Assembly: GCA_026075535.2 (NCBI GenBank)
Contig: AP026544.2
Span: forward strand, 3,038,001-3,102,000
Source of the DNA: Tricholoma matsutake
Lineage: Eukaryota; Basidiomycota; Agaricomycetes; Agaricales; Tricholomataceae
Length of the DNA: 64,000 bases
Direction: 5' to 3'
In this document: in pieces, positions 62,511-64,000 of the stretch
Position numbering within the stretch: position 1 is the first letter of the stretch
Layout of the letters: each line of letters starts with the position of its first letter
Notes under the pieces: model-generated
Databases searched by the model: none
What the model saw: only the letters and a program-made list of their open reading frames with translations
What the model was told of the DNA's origin: nothing
Program-made: the position numbers and the translations under genes

Positions 62511-64000
62511 GTGCTACACCCTAAACAAGTGTATCTCCACCGTTGTTAATGGACCACCTTAGGCCAATGGCTGGCAGTCACCTCTGCTTGATGCACATTT
62601 ACAACAAATGGCCTCCTGCTTTGGAATAGTGCAAGGCAAAAGAGATAAATACTGCAAGTGGGGGCTTTTCGAGGCCAATGTTATGCATGGCAGAGGGTGG
62701 TATTGGTCAGGTGGAGATGGGTAGTTGATGGTTTTTAGGGTGTGTGTGTGCCCAGTTTTTATGCCCATGTCCTGTAAACCCTCATTTTATTACGTATAGG
62801 TTGAGATTGTAAGTCTGGCCCCACAGACTCACAACATTATGACAAGTTAATTTACCTATCCCACTGTTACACACTTCCACAACGCCAGCACACCACACAC
62901 ATCACCAACACAACCACCCTCGCCGCCAACACAGCCACCGGCAATAGCAGCCACCTATGGTGCATAAACAACTCACCAACACCAGACATACCAATGTCTG
63001 TGTTACATTACTACACCACCATTACACACTTCCATGGCGCCAGCACAGCCACACACATTGCCTACACAACCATGCTCGCCACCGGCACAGCCACCTACAG
63101 CACATCAACAACTCACCAACACCAGATATACCAATGTCTGTGTTACAGTGAGTTATGGCCACCCTACGCTGCCAACACACTCCCATGGTGCTGACACAGC
63201 CACACACATCGCCGACACAATCACCCTCACCACCGGTGAATATGACAACAACACACTGGTGACATGCATCCTGGCAATGGCACCATACATCCTTATTACC
63301 CTTCCATCCACATCCAGCAGTGCTGACATTATCCTATTGATGCAGTACCTTCCTATTATGTGACTATGCCCAATGTGGCCTTCCCAAATCACACACTATG
63401 CTTGATGCAGCCTTTTACTTACATGGTCGATCTTCTTCTTATATATTACTTGTTTTTTATTCCTTAACCTTCATTCCTACTTCCATGCAATGAAGGTATA
63501 GTAACTTCCTATTCTTTTATTTGTAGTAACTTATGGTTCCTACCTCCATGCAATGAAGGCAACAAAGATAATTTGATCCTGTCTTTTAGTAAACCTAAGT
63601 CTAGTGTAGGCTGCCAAACTCAGCTTCCTTCCAGAGATGTTACGTCTCCAATCTGTAGCCACCACCAAGAAGGCTCAAGGAACAGTCTGATCCTATGGTG
63701 AATATTTGGTTCCAGACCATGACTTGCATGTACACACATATCATGTTAGGACCATAGACACTCCCCATTTTTAATGATTCATTTGGTATCAAAAGTCATT
63801 GTATGCTCTTGGTTACAGCAATTGACAATGGGCATAAGAGTAGAATGTGGCCAGTGTGTGGCAAGATGTTCAATTCAGCTTGTGCATATAGAAATCAATG
63901 CACAGGTTTAATCACTTTAGTGGCCTCATCTGACTTTTACTAATTTCTCAATATTATGATGAGATACAACCTTTAGAATAATCTAGCATAGTTACTAAAT
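62511..64000. other. Gene-free end of the window with local tandem duplications
   Basis: 62880-63230 holds a unit of about 138 bp twice and a partial third (shared phrase CTCACCAACACCAGACATAC at 62971 and 63115, and ACACAGCCAC runs). 63480-63560 holds a unit of about 65 bp twice (CCATGCAATGAAGG). All open frames here are short and threonine/histidine-rich because of the repeats. I see no gene. Confidence 0.55.

Noticed and set aside
62880..63363. Threonine/histidine-rich ORFs near the right end
   Set aside because: They follow the ACACAGCCAC-type repeats of the 138-bp duplication; no domain and no splice context.

Overview
The window reads as nuclear DNA of a transposon-rich basidiomycete fungus, most likely an Agaricomycete. 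The reasons are short introns of about 50-80 bp with GT(A/G)NG donors, chromodomain-carrying Ty3/Gypsy elements, a two-gene PIF/Harbinger element, hAT and Tc1 transposases, Crinkler-like proteins with an HNH-like C-terminus, a TET/JBP-type dioxygenase and a protein of a basidiomycete-wide family that I associate with DUF6698. There is no rRNA, no functional tRNA gene and no CRISPR array. All assignments come from reading translations against remembered families; no search was run.

Positions 1-24 kb are relatively gene-rich and CpG-rich. They hold, in order: a possible beta-propeller gene (minus), a proline-rich gene built on a 42-bp minisatellite, a second 79-bp minisatellite, a multi-exon cysteine-rich gene, a first Crinkler-like gene (minus), a Harbinger element (6.7-9.6 kb), an intact three-exon TET/JBP-like gene (10.2-11.8 kb), two more Crinkler-like genes (12.3-14.1 kb decayed; 15.5-17.2 kb intact), a pair of diverged paralogues on the minus strand (17.8-18.6 and 21.2-22.2 kb) and a multi-exon DUF6698-like gene (22.4-23.8 kb). 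A dispersed repeat of about 0.3 kb recurs through this part and lies just upstream of the TET-like gene and two of the Crinkler genes.

Positions 24-42 kb hold a satellite of about 200 bp, a decayed Gypsy chromovirus on the minus strand (25.5-32.1 kb) next to a 5'-truncated Tc1 element, a decayed hAT transposase (35.2-38.2 kb) and a Copia-type gag remnant. Positions 41.4-50.4 kb are a second chromovirus (plus strand, both 428-bp LTRs) broken by a 1.07-kb solo-LTR-like insertion and by a 1.8-kb non-autonomous element.

Positions 47.8-62.5 kb contain the most unusual material. Three elements of 1.8-2.15 kb (called A, B and C) share one architecture: ends of the form TTTACxCTCCCCC, subterminal arrays of degenerate short repeats, two tRNA-like promoter modules facing outward in inverted orientation, and an ORF-free core with hairpins whose stems co-vary (GAGCA-NN-TGCTC, GGGCCCAAA..TTTGGGCCC and CCCTCRC..GYGAGGG types) plus intron-like poly-T segments. 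A second family (D, E, F, G) has hAT-like ends (TAGTGTTTWAAGGTCC) and, in three cases, 8-bp target duplications. Element D carries the same hairpin core as A-C, so the core is shared by elements with unrelated ends.

One process links the window. Almost every disabling mutation that can be read against a conserved motif or a paralogue is a transition at CpG (CGA to TGA stops, GAC to AAC in catalytic sites). This is what long-term cytosine methylation, or a RIP-like process focused on CpG, would leave, and an intact TET/JBP-like gene sits in the same window.
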